Source: Giesbergeria sp. | GTDB lineage: Bacteria; Pseudomonadota; Gammaproteobacteria; Burkholderiales; Burkholderiaceae_C | Assembly (NCBI GenBank): GCA_017998735.1 | Contig: JAGOCN010000109.1 | Location: forward strand, 1-6,295 | DNA: 6,295 nt | Reading direction: 5' to 3' | Part shown: piece by piece, positions 1 through 5,572 of the stretch | Numbering within the stretch: the first letter of the stretch is position 1 | Layout of the letters: each line of letters starts with the position of its first letter | Notes under the pieces: generated by a model | Databases searched by the model: none | What the model saw: only the letters and a program-made list of their open reading frames with translations | What the model was told of the DNA's origin: nothing | Made by a program: the position numbers and the translations under genes

Positions 1-684
1 CCGGTGGTGCGGCTGCAGGATGCCGGCATGGCGGTGCAGATGGCCGAATATGTGTGCCATGCGGTCATCCGGCACTTTCGCGAACTTGACCAGTGCGAAG
101 CCGCCATGCGCCAGGGCACATGGGCCTACCGCAAGCCGCGCCAGCGCAGCGACTTTGCGGTCGGCGTGCTGGGCCTGGGCGTGCTGGGCACGCGCGTGGC
201 GCAGGCGCTGGCGCAGTTCGAGTTTCCAGTCAACGGCTGGAGCCGCTCGGCCAAGGCGCTGGACGGTGTGCGCTGCTTCCATGGCGCCGATGGCCTGAAC
301 GATTTTCTGGCCGCCAGCCGGGTGCTGGTCAACCTGCTGCCGCTCACGCCCGAGACGGAAAACATCCTGAACCACGGCACCCTGTCGCGCCTGCAAAGCG
401 GCGGCTATGTCATCAACGTGGCGCGCGGCGCGCACCTGGTGGACGCCGACCTGCTGGCATTGATCGACAGCGGCCACCTGGCCGGTGCCACGCTGGACGT
501 GTTCCGCACCGAGCCGCTGCCGGCCGGCCACCCGTTCTGGCAGCACCCGAACATCACCCTCACGCCCCACACCTCGGCGCGCACGCTGCGCAGCGAAACC
601 ATTGCCCAGATCGCCGGCAAGATCAGCGCCCTGCAGCGCGGCGAGGCCGTAGCGGGGGTGGTGGACCTGGGCCGGGGCTATTGA
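1..684 (+). CDS. ghrA: Glyoxylate/hydroxypyruvate reductase A, C-terminal part (5' end outside window)
   Basis: This is a cytoplasmic NAD(P)H-dependent reductase of the D-2-hydroxyacid dehydrogenase family, expected to reduce glyoxylate to glycolate and hydroxypyruvate to glycerate. The reading frame is open from base 1, so the gene starts upstream; 227 residues are visible and roughly 85 N-terminal residues are missing compared with the usual ~310. The Rossmann nucleotide-binding motif GLGVLG lies near bases 172-189. The expected catalytic triad is present: Arg in NVARG (base 424), Glu in RTEPLP (base 511) and His in TPHTSA (base 568). The closing segment, ending VDLGRGY, matches the GhrA subgroup, where VDRARGY-like ends are typical, better than SerA or LdhA. 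The TGA stop lies 37 bases before the mvaB start, so the two genes may be cotranscribed. The family is secure; the exact substrate is inferred. Confidence 0.88.
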   Translation, partial: PVVRLQDAGMAVQMAEYVCHAVIRHFRELDQCEAAMRQGTWAYRKPRQRSDFAVGVLGLGVLGTRVAQALAQFEFPVNGWSRSAKALDGVRCFHGADGLNDFLAASRVLVNLLPLTPETENILNHGTLSRLQSGGYVINVARGAHLVDADLLALIDSGHLAGATLDVFRTEPLPAGHPFWQHPNITLTPHTSARTLRSETIAQIAGKISALQRGEAVAGVVDLGRGY

Positions 685-707
685 AAACCCCACGCCCTTG
701 CTGCAAC

Positions 708-714
708 AAAGGAA
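708..714 (+). promoter_or_regulatory. Ribosome binding site of mvaB
   Basis: The purine-rich AAAGGAA ends 7 bases before the ATG at 722. It supports that ATG over the in-frame TTG at 698, which would add eight residues with no family similarity. It is the clearest Shine-Dalgarno sequence in the window. Confidence 0.7.
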
Positions 715-721
715 CCCGACC

Positions 722-1633
722 ATGAACTACCCCGCCCGCGTCCGGCTCATTGACGTCGGCCCGCGCGACGGCCTGCAGAACGAGAAAATGCCGGTGCCGG
801 CCGAGGTCAAGGTGGCGCTGGTGCAGCGCCTGCAGGACGCCGGCCTGCAAGAAATCGAGGTCACCAGCTATGTGTCGCCCAAATGGGTGCCGCAGATGGC
901 GGACAACCACACCGTGATGGCCGGCATCCAGCGCAAGCCCGGCGTGCGCCATGCGGTGCTGGCGCCCAACCTGCAGGGTTTTGAAGCGGCGCTGCCCGAC
1001 CGGCCGGACGAGATCGTGGTGTTCGGTTCGGCCAGCGAGGCCTTCAGCCAGAAAAACATCAACTGCTCGATTGCCGAAAGCATCGAACGCTTTGCGCCGG
1101 TGGTGCAGGCCGCACGTGCCGCCGGCATTGCGGTGCGCGGCGCCATGAGCTGCACGGTGGGCTGCCCCTACGAGGGCGAGATTGCGCCCGACCGCGTGGC
1201 CTACCTGGCCGGGTTGATGGCGGGCATTGGCGTGCAGCGCGTGGACGTGGCCGACACGATTGGCGTGGGCACGCCGCTCAAGGTGCAGCGCGCGGTGGAG
1301 GCCACGCTGCAGCACTACGGCATCGACAACATTTCCGGGCATTTTCACGACACCTACGGGCAGGCGCTGGCCAACACGCTGGCGGTGCTGCAGATGGGCG
1401 TGTGGAATTTCCAGACCTCGGTGGCCGGCCTGGGTGGCTGCCCGTATGCCAGGGGCGCCACCGGCAATGTGGCGACCGAGGACGTGGTGTTTTTGCTGCA
1501 CGGCATGGGCATCGAGACCGGCATCGACCTGGACCGGCTGATCGACGCCGGTGTCTTCATCAGCGGTTTTCTGGGCCGCCAGCCCAATTCGCGAGCGGCC
1601 ACGGCGCTGCTGAACCGCCGACTGGCAGGCTGA
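722..1633 (+). CDS. mvaB: Hydroxymethylglutaryl-CoA lyase
   Basis: This enzyme cleaves (S)-3-hydroxy-3-methylglutaryl-CoA into acetyl-CoA and acetoacetate, the last step of leucine catabolism. The 303-residue protein is full length for bacterial members and is a single TIM-barrel lyase domain. The active-site residues known from the human enzyme are all found at a constant offset of 26: Arg15-Asp16 in VGPRDGLQNE, Glu46 in EIEVTSYV, His207 and His209 in SGHFHDTYG, Cys240 in the signature GLGGCPYA, and Asn249 in GNVATED. One small oddity is Gln231 before TSVAGLGG, where many homologues have Asp. The start at ATG 722 is chosen for its good ribosome binding site and the immediate onset of conserved sequence. 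In many bacteria mvaB sits with liu/mcc genes for leucine breakdown; none is visible here, although ghrA lies upstream. Identity is essentially certain. Confidence 0.96.
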   Translation: MNYPARVRLIDVGPRDGLQNEKMPVPAEVKVALVQRLQDAGLQEIEVTSYVSPKWVPQMADNHTVMAGIQRKPGVRHAVLAPNLQGFEAALPDRPDEIVVFGSASEAFSQKNINCSIAESIERFAPVVQAARAAGIAVRGAMSCTVGCPYEGEIAPDRVAYLAGLMAGIGVQRVDVADTIGVGTPLKVQRAVEATLQHYGIDNISGHFHDTYGQALANTLAVLQMGVWNFQTSVAGLGGCPYARGATGNVATEDVVFLLHGMGIETGIDLDRLIDAGVFISGFLGRQPNSRAATALLNRRLAG

Positions 1634-1634
1634 A

Positions 1635-1661
1635 ATGAAAAAAACGAAAGTAGAGTTTTGA
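1635..1661 (+). other. Possible 8-codon mini-ORF or AT-rich initiation region upstream of the YbaK gene
   Basis: An ATG one base after the mvaB stop opens a frame of eight codons, MKKTKVEF, whose TGA (1659-1661) directly abuts the ATG of the next gene (TGAATG). GGCAGG at 1624-1629 could serve as its ribosome binding site. The stretch is strikingly A-rich for this genome. It could be a coupling peptide that delivers ribosomes to the YbaK start, or simply an unstructured AT-rich initiation region. Translation is not demonstrated. Confidence 0.2.
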
Positions 1662-2165
1662 ATGGGCAACAGCGCTGAAGCGACAACCCTGCCGGCCGGC
1701 GTGCAGCGCGTGGCCGCCGCCCTGCAGGTGCAGGGCCATGCCCACCTGCCGCAGATGCTGGACGGCGTCTGCCGCACCGCGCAGCAGGCGGCCGATGCGC
1801 TGGGCATCGCGGTCGGCCAGGTGGCCAAAAGCATCATCTTCCGGCGCCTGAGCGATGGCGCGGCGGTGCTGGTGGTCACTTCGGGCGACCGGCGCGTGGA
1901 CGAGGCCAAGGTGGCCGCGCTGGTCGGCAGCCCGCTGGGCCGGGCCGATGCGGCCTTTGTGAAGGAGCGCACCGGCTTCAGCATTGGCGGCGTGGCGCCG
2001 GTGGCGCATGCGCACCCTTCGGTCACGCTGATCGACCGCGAACTGCACCGGTTTGGCGTGGTGTGGGCGGCCGCCGGCCACCCGCACGCGGTGTTTGCAC
2101 TGCACCCGGACGATCTGCAAACCCTCACCGGCGCGCCGGTGGTGGACGTGGTGGTAGGGTCCTGA
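1662..2165 (+). CDS. YbaK/EbsC-family aminoacyl-tRNA deacylase-like protein
   Basis: This is a single-domain cytoplasmic protein of 167 residues, the normal size for the YbaK/EbsC fold. Family members hydrolyse mischarged tRNA in trans (for example Cys-tRNA(Pro) for YbaK, Ala-tRNA(Pro) for ProXp-ala). Visible hallmarks are the conserved Lys56 in VAKSIIFR, the strand and turn VVTSGDRRVDEAKVA (71-85), the glycine loop GFSIGGVAP (105-113), the AAAGHPH segment (136-142) that corresponds to the substrate-pocket loop, and the C-terminal LTGAPVVDV (155-163). The start at ATG 1662 is 28 bases after the mvaB stop; the only ribosome-binding candidate is a weak AGAG at 1652-1655. The specificity class (YbaK, ProX, YeaK or other) cannot be decided by eye, so no symbol is given. 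Nothing suggests transfer or damage. Confidence 0.88.
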   Translation: MGNSAEATTLPAGVQRVAAALQVQGHAHLPQMLDGVCRTAQQAADALGIAVGQVAKSIIFRRLSDGAAVLVVTSGDRRVDEAKVAALVGSPLGRADAAFVKERTGFSIGGVAPVAHAHPSVTLIDRELHRFGVVWAAAGHPHAVFALHPDDLQTLTGAPVVDVVVGS

Positions 2166-2243
2166 GGTGCCGGCGCTGCCCATACCGCTGGCACTGCCCG
2201 CACTGCCGGCGCACCCGCCACCGTTCACCCCCTACCTTTCCCG

Positions 2244-2531
2244 ATGACAGACGCTATCAAACCCATAGCTGCCCGCGCAAGCCTGCTGTGCGCTGCAGGC
2301 TATTTTGACCAAAATTCCGACGAAGACATCCCTTCGCCCTGCATTTCCGTCTGCCGCATGAGCGAAGACCAAAGCCACTGCCTGGGGTGCTTTCGCAGCA
2401 TTCCGGAGATCAAGGCCTGGTCGCAGGCCGACCGGGCCAAGCGCCTGGCCATCTGGGCGCAGCTGTCCAAGCGTGCCGGCGTACCGTTTCCGCCCCAGGC
2501 CGTGGCAGAAAAAGCAGCGCAGCAAGCCTGA
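2244..2531 (+). CDS. DUF1289-family small cysteine-rich protein
   Basis: This is a predicted 95-residue cytoplasmic protein. Residues 30-72 are the DUF1289 core: PSPCISVCRM followed by HCLGCFRSIPEIKAW, giving four cysteines (33, 37, 46, 49) arranged C-x3-C-x8-C-x2-C, which looks suited to binding a metal, then a charged helix DRAKRLAIWAQL. No biochemical role is firmly established for the family. ATG 2244 is the only ATG, GTG or TTG in frame between the preceding gene's stop and the core, yet it has no purine-rich ribosome binding site; the leader before it is pyrimidine-rich. Residues 4-19 are encoded by a repeat element (2253-2300) and do not look like family sequence. The gene is 78 bases after the YbaK stop, in the same frame, and 46 bases before the next gene. 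The core is secure; the N-terminus is uncertain. Confidence 0.85.
   Translation: MTDAIKPIAARASLLCAAGYFDQNSDEDIPSPCISVCRMSEDQSHCLGCFRSIPEIKAWSQADRAKRLAIWAQLSKRAGVPFPPQAVAEKAAQQA
2253..2300 (+). repeat. 48-base structured repeat, copy A (inside the DUF1289 reading frame)
   Basis: The element begins GCTATC and ends GCAGGC. It contains two small inverted repeats: GCTAT (2253-2257) with ATAGC (2265-2269), and GCGCA (2275-2279) with TGCGC (2289-2293). It aligns without gaps to the minus strand of 5263-5310, with 29 of 48 bases identical, and the GCGCA/TGCGC hairpin is conserved. GCTAT-AAA-AT-AGCTGC-GCGCA sequences like this are, from memory, frequent intergenic repeats in Comamonadaceae genomes; I could not check this. 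Similarity may continue into the TATTTTGACC that follows. Confidence 0.6.
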
Positions 2532-2577
2532 GCCTGGCGTTTTTTCAACCTGCCTGCCCACCGGAGCACCGACCGCC

Positions 2578-3285
2578 ATGGACACGACAACGCCCCCGCA
2601 CATCACCTTTTATTTCGACGTGGTGTCGCCCTATGCCTGGCTGGCCTTCGAGCGCCTGCCCGAAGCGCTCGAAGGCCTGAGCTACAGCACCGAATACCGC
2701 CCGGTGCTGCTGGGCGCGCTTTTGCAGCAGCAGGGCAATCCGGGGCCAGTGGGCATTCCGCCCAAGCGCGACTGGACCTACAGGCACGTCACCTGGCTGG
2801 GCCAGCACCTGGGCGTGCCGCTTTCCATGCCGGCGCAGCACCCGTTCAACCCGCTGCCGCTGCTGCGCCAGGCGCTGGCCTGCAGTGCGGACGGCAGCGT
2901 CAACCGCTTTGTCGCCGGTGCGCTGCTCCGCCATGTCTGGCAGGGCGGCCACGACGCCCTTGACCCGGCGCGGCTGGCCGCGCTGGCCGCCGCGCTAGCG
3001 CCGCAGTTGCAATCCGGCCAGGACAGCGCCGCACCCAAGGCACTGCTGCGCGCCAACACCGATGCCGCTGCCGCGCACGGCGTGTTTGGCGTGCCGGCCT
3101 TTGAAGTGGACGGCAAGGTGTTCTGGGGGCTCGACAGCCTGCCGATGCTGCGCGCGTACCTGCAGGGCGACGCCTGGTTCGACACCGGCTGGGACAGCGT
3201 GGGCCAGGGCGGCAGTGCCGATGCCGCTTCTGCTGCTACTTCTGCTTCTGCCGGTGCAAGCGTGGCGCAAGGCCCGGCGGGTTGA
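2578..3285 (+). CDS. 2-hydroxychromene-2-carboxylate isomerase family protein (DsbA-like, glutathione-dependent)
   Basis: This 235-residue cytoplasmic protein has a thioredoxin-like kappa-GST/DsbA fold. NahD-type enzymes of this family use glutathione to isomerise 2-hydroxychromene-2-carboxylate in naphthalene breakdown. Visible features are the N-terminal strand ITFYFDVVSPYAW, with Ser17 in the position that activates glutathione instead of the CxxC of true DsbA; the pocket segment GIPPKRDWTYRH (residues 59-70); and the cis-proline region HGVFGVPAFEVDGKVFWGLD (166-185). ATG 2578 is chosen because the family begins there and GGAG lies at 2563-2566; in-frame extension back to 2473 would overlap the DUF1289 gene. 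The last ~25 residues form an Ala/Ser/Gly-rich tail that the family does not need. No aromatic-degradation genes are nearby, so the substrate is unknown and this is probably an orphan isomerase. Confidence 0.9.
   Translation: MDTTTPPHITFYFDVVSPYAWLAFERLPEALEGLSYSTEYRPVLLGALLQQQGNPGPVGIPPKRDWTYRHVTWLGQHLGVPLSMPAQHPFNPLPLLRQALACSADGSVNRFVAGALLRHVWQGGHDALDPARLAALAAALAPQLQSGQDSAAPKALLRANTDAAAAHGVFGVPAFEVDGKVFWGLDSLPMLRAYLQGDAWFDTGWDSVGQGGSADAASAATSASAGASVAQGPAG
3226..3249 (+). repeat. Imperfect hexamer tandem repeat in the isomerase C-terminal tail
   Basis: Four consecutive 6-base units, GCTTCT, GCTGCT, ACTTCT and GCTTCT, encode alternating Ala-Ser, Ala-Ala, Thr-Ser and Ala-Ser dipeptides. This microsatellite-like run lies in the low-complexity end of the protein, past the folded domain, and could vary in length between strains. 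Confidence 0.6.
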
Positions 3286-3349
3286 ATGAAGGCCGGCGCT
3301 GGGCCGGGATGTGCACCGGGCTGGCGTTTCTTCACCTGCCGAGCCTGCC

Positions 3350-5176
3350 ATGCCCCACAGCTTCAACTTTGCCGCCTCTCCCTTTGACTGCCTGAACGCG
3401 GATGAGCAGCGCCTGGTGCAGGCGCGCGCCGAGCGCGTGCAGTTTGCCGCCGGCAGCGTGGTGCTGGACGCGGGCGATGTGCCCACGCACCTGTTCACGC
3501 TGGTGCGCGGGCATGTCACGCAGACCGAGGGCGACGAGGTGCTGGCCACCTACGGCCCGGACGACAGCTTTGACGGCCGCGCCCTGGTGGCCGGGCGCGT
3601 GGGCAGCCGCTTCACCACCGACTCCAAAGTGCAGGCTTGGCAGCTGCCCCATGCCACCGTGCAGGAGCTGATTGCGCGCAACAGCACCTTTGGCGCGCTG
3701 CTGCTGTCGGGCATTGGCGACAAGCTGGGCGCACTGGCGCACCGCGCCGAACAGCACGAACGCCAGTCGCTCACGCTGGCGCGCGTCGAAGAAGCCTATC
3801 TGCGCCCGGCGCACACCGTCGATGCCGCGCTGGACGTGGTCTCGGTGGTGGAGCTGTTCCAGGCGCAGCACACCACCAGCGTGCTGGTCAGCGGCATGGC
3901 GGGCGGGCTGGGCATTTTCACCAGCACCACGCTGCAGCGCGCCATCCTGGACGGGCGAGCGCTGCACACCCTGGCCGTGGGCGAACTGGCCAGCTGCCCG
4001 GTGGTCAGCGTGCGCGTGTCCGATTCGCTGGGCGATGCCATGGCGCTCTTGATGCGCGAGCGCGTGCACCGGCTGGTGGTGCTGGAGGACGCAGCCGCCG
4101 GCGGCGCAGTGCGCGGCGTGCTTGAAGCGCTGGACCTGTTCAGCTTTCTGGCCAACCACTCGCACCTCATCACCGTGCAGATCGAGCGCGCCCCCGACCT
4201 GGACGCGCTGGCCCGCGCAGCAGCGCAGATCACGCAGCTGATTGCCGCGCTGCAGCACGGCGGCACGCGCATTGCGCTGATGGCGCAGCTGGTGCAGCAG
4301 TTGAACGCCCGCCTGTTCGAGCGCGCCTGGGGCATGGTGGCGCCGGCGGACCTGGTGGCGCACAGCTGCCTGTTCGTCATGGGCAGCGAAGGGCGCGGCG
4401 AGCAATTGCTCAAGACCGACCAGGACAACGGCCTGCTGCTGGCCGACGGCTACGACCCGCCCGCCGACCTGCAGGCCCTCTGCCAGCGGTTTTCCGACGT
4501 GCTGGAGCGCTTTGGCTACCCGGAATGCCCGGGCGGCATCATGCTCAGCAACCCCGCCTGGCGCGGCTCGGTGGCCGATTTCACGCAGCGCGTGCGCCAG
4601 TGGCTGCTGCTGCCCGAAGCCGACAGCCTGATGAACCTGGCGATCTTTCTGGACGCACGCGCCGTGGCGGGCGACGGCGCGCTGCTGGCGCAAGTGCGCC
4701 GCGGCCTGATGGACCTGGCCACCGACAGCGACGCGCTGGTGGCACGCTTTGCGGTGGCAGTCGAGCAGTTTGGCGGCGCCGCCAGCTGGTGGAACCGGCT
4801 GCTGGCGCGCGGCGACGACACACGCCACATCAGCCTGAAAAAAGCCGGCATCTTTCCCATCGTGCACGGCGTGCGCAGCCTGGCGCTGGCAAAGCGCGCC
4901 ACCGCCACCGGCACCGCCGAGCGCGTCGCTGCGCTGGTGGCAGACGGCACGCTGGACGCCGCACTGGGCGAGGAGCTGGTGCAAAGCCTGCACTTTCTGA
5001 TGGGCCTGCGCCTGCAGGCCGGCCTGGCCGAACTGGACCAGGGCCAGCCGGTCACCGGCAACGTGGACCCGCAGCGCCTGGGCAGCCTGGAGCGCAGTTT
5101 GCTCAAGGACGCGCTGGCCGTGGTCAAGCGCTTCAAGTCGTTTTTGCGGCTGCGGCTGCGGCTGGATGCGCTGTGA
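3350..5176 (+). CDS. cNMP-binding-like / CBS / DUF294 putative nucleotidyltransferase
   Basis: This is a soluble 608-residue multidomain signalling protein. In order it has a cyclic-nucleotide-binding-like domain (about 10-110), two CBS domains (about 150-205 and 212-270), a DUF294 nucleotidyltransferase domain (about 290-440) and the DUF294 C-terminal helical domain (about 460-605). The nucleotidyltransferase motif is intact: GSEGRGEQ at 345-352 and TDQDN at 356-360, with Asp357 and Asp359 as likely metal ligands, as in GlnD-type enzymes. HISLKKAGIFPIVHGVRSLAL (493-513) is typical of the C-terminal domain. The cNMP phosphate cassette is poorly conserved: GPDDSFDGRALVAG instead of the FGE...RxA pattern, so cyclic nucleotide binding is doubtful. 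ATG 3350 has a weak GAG upstream; an in-frame GTG at 3311 would add 13 residues of no known kind. It lies 64 bases after the isomerase gene and converges on actP. Target and reaction are unknown. Confidence 0.9.
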   Translation: MPHSFNFAASPFDCLNADEQRLVQARAERVQFAAGSVVLDAGDVPTHLFTLVRGHVTQTEGDEVLATYGPDDSFDGRALVAGRVGSRFTTDSKVQAWQLPHATVQELIARNSTFGALLLSGIGDKLGALAHRAEQHERQSLTLARVEEAYLRPAHTVDAALDVVSVVELFQAQHTTSVLVSGMAGGLGIFTSTTLQRAILDGRALHTLAVGELASCPVVSVRVSDSLGDAMALLMRERVHRLVVLEDAAAGGAVRGVLEALDLFSFLANHSHLITVQIERAPDLDALARAAAQITQLIAALQHGGTRIALMAQLVQQLNARLFERAWGMVAPADLVAHSCLFVMGSEGRGEQLLKTDQDNGLLLADGYDPPADLQALCQRFSDVLERFGYPECPGGIMLSNPAWRGSVADFTQRVRQWLLLPEADSLMNLAIFLDARAVAGDGALLAQVRRGLMDLATDSDALVARFAVAVEQFGGAASWWNRLLARGDDTRHISLKKAGIFPIVHGVRSLALAKRATATGTAERVAALVADGTLDAALGEELVQSLHFLMGLRLQAGLAELDQGQPVTGNVDPQRLGSLERSLLKDALAVVKRFKSFLRLRLRLDAL

Positions 5177-5210
5177 ATCTGTGAACCGGTAAACTGGTCA
5201 ATGGGTGAAC
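5171..5210 (+). repeat. Degenerate 8-base tandem repeat across the DUF294 stop codon
   Basis: Five adjacent 8-base units follow one another: CTGTGAAT, CTGTGAAC, CGGTAAAC, TGGTCAAT and GGGTGAAC. The approximate consensus is NGGTGAAC. The first unit contains the last sense codon and the TGA stop (5174-5176) of the gene, so the array begins inside the coding sequence and runs 34 bases into the intergenic region. Confidence 0.6.
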
Positions 5211-5262
5211 GGGCTTGCCCGACCTGACCCGCCAGGCCGCGCATGCAATACAAGCCAGAAGT

Positions 5263-5310
5263 GCCTTCAGCCCAGGCGCAGTCTGCGCCAGCAGCTCATT
5301 TTTCAATAGC
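5263..5310 (-). repeat. 48-base structured repeat, copy B
   Basis: Read on the minus strand, this element begins GCTATTG and ends GAAGGC. It matches copy A (2253-2300) at 29 of 48 positions without a gap, including GCTAT, AGCTGC, GCGCA and the end block. Its inner hairpin is stronger than in copy A: GGCGCA and TGCGCC around a 3-base loop (5275-5289). It lies outside genes, next to AT-rich sequence. Confidence 0.5.
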
Positions 5311-5473
5311 AAAATTTCAAAAATATCGGGCTGCGCGCCCAGCGTTGGCCCGCTGCGGCCCTGGCCGTCCCCGTGCCGGCACCAGCAGCAACACCGCTGT
5401 TGCAAGGCAGCTTGCAGGCAGGCGCCATGCACTGAAAAATTTCAGCCCCTGGGCCCGCCCTGCAGCCGCCCAC

Positions 5474-5498
5474 AAAAAAGCCGGGCACCTGGCCCGGC
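5474..5498 (-). terminator. Rho-independent terminator of actP
   Basis: On the minus strand a perfect 7-base-pair stem GCCGGGC/GCCCGGC (5492-5498 with 5480-5486) encloses a 5-base loop and is followed directly by six T (5479-5474). It lies 75 bases past the actP stop codon in the right orientation. It is a textbook intrinsic terminator. Confidence 0.85.
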
Positions 5499-5504
5499 CT
5501 GAAA

Positions 5505-5538
5505 CTGCGGCATTGCCTTTTGAAGGGCCATGCCGCAG
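5505..5538. other. Stem-loop in the actP 3' untranslated region
   Basis: CTGCGGCAT (5505-5513) and ATGCCGCAG (5530-5538) form a perfect 9-base-pair stem. The 16-base interior can pair further (CCTT with AAGG around TTG). It sits between the actP stop and its terminator. On the plus strand a T-rich stretch (5556-5565) comes 17 bases later, too far for a standard terminator. Possible roles are mRNA 3'-end stabilisation or a weak bidirectional stop. Confidence 0.5.
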
Positions 5539-5572
5539 GGGTTGCGCTCGCGCTGTTTCTTTTTTCCGAGGC

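Larger units (their letters stand above)
5177..5572. other. Convergent intergenic region without a credible gene
   Basis: These 396 bases separate two converging genes. They hold most of the 8-base tandem repeat, repeat copy B with an AT-rich flank (5298-5326), a GC-rich stretch with no recognised content (about 5327-5470), the actP terminator and a second stem-loop. Short open frames on both strands (5215-5502 plus, 5133-5432 minus) have unnatural composition, no ribosome binding site and run through the repeats, so I do not call them. No convincing T-tailed terminator for the plus-strand gene is seen. Confidence 0.7.

Noticed and set aside
623..2221. Long minus-strand open frame (532 codons) opposite mvaB and the YbaK gene
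   Set aside because: It is antisense to two clear genes and has a low-complexity Ala/Arg/His-rich translation with no motifs. Third-position GC bias explains the absence of stops.
2473..2577. N-terminal extension of the isomerase
   Set aside because: It would overlap the DUF1289 gene by 59 bases and add 35 residues unlike the family; ATG 2578 with GGAG upstream fits better.
3273..3308. CCCGGC/GCCGGG inverted repeat after the isomerase as a terminator
   Set aside because: The loop is long and no T tract follows; GC-rich six-base matches are expected by chance in this sequence.
3332..4993. Long minus-strand open frame (553 codons) opposite the DUF294 gene
   Set aside because: It has a Gln/His/Ala/Val-rich composition typical of an antisense shadow, while the plus strand carries a well-formed multidomain protein.
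5210..5221. CGGGCTTGCCCG hairpin as terminator of the DUF294 gene
   Set aside because: The stem is short and no T run follows on the plus strand, so it is not a credible intrinsic terminator.
5324..5340. GGGC/GCCC hairpin followed by ATTTTT on the minus strand as a second terminator
   Set aside because: There are only four base pairs, the T-rich part is offset from the stem and belongs to the AT-rich flank of repeat copy B, and a strong actP terminator already lies upstream.
5133..5502. Short open frames on both strands in the convergent intergenic region
   Set aside because: They run through the tandem repeat and repeat copy B, have Cys/His/Pro-rich composition, lack ribosome binding sites and overlap each other.
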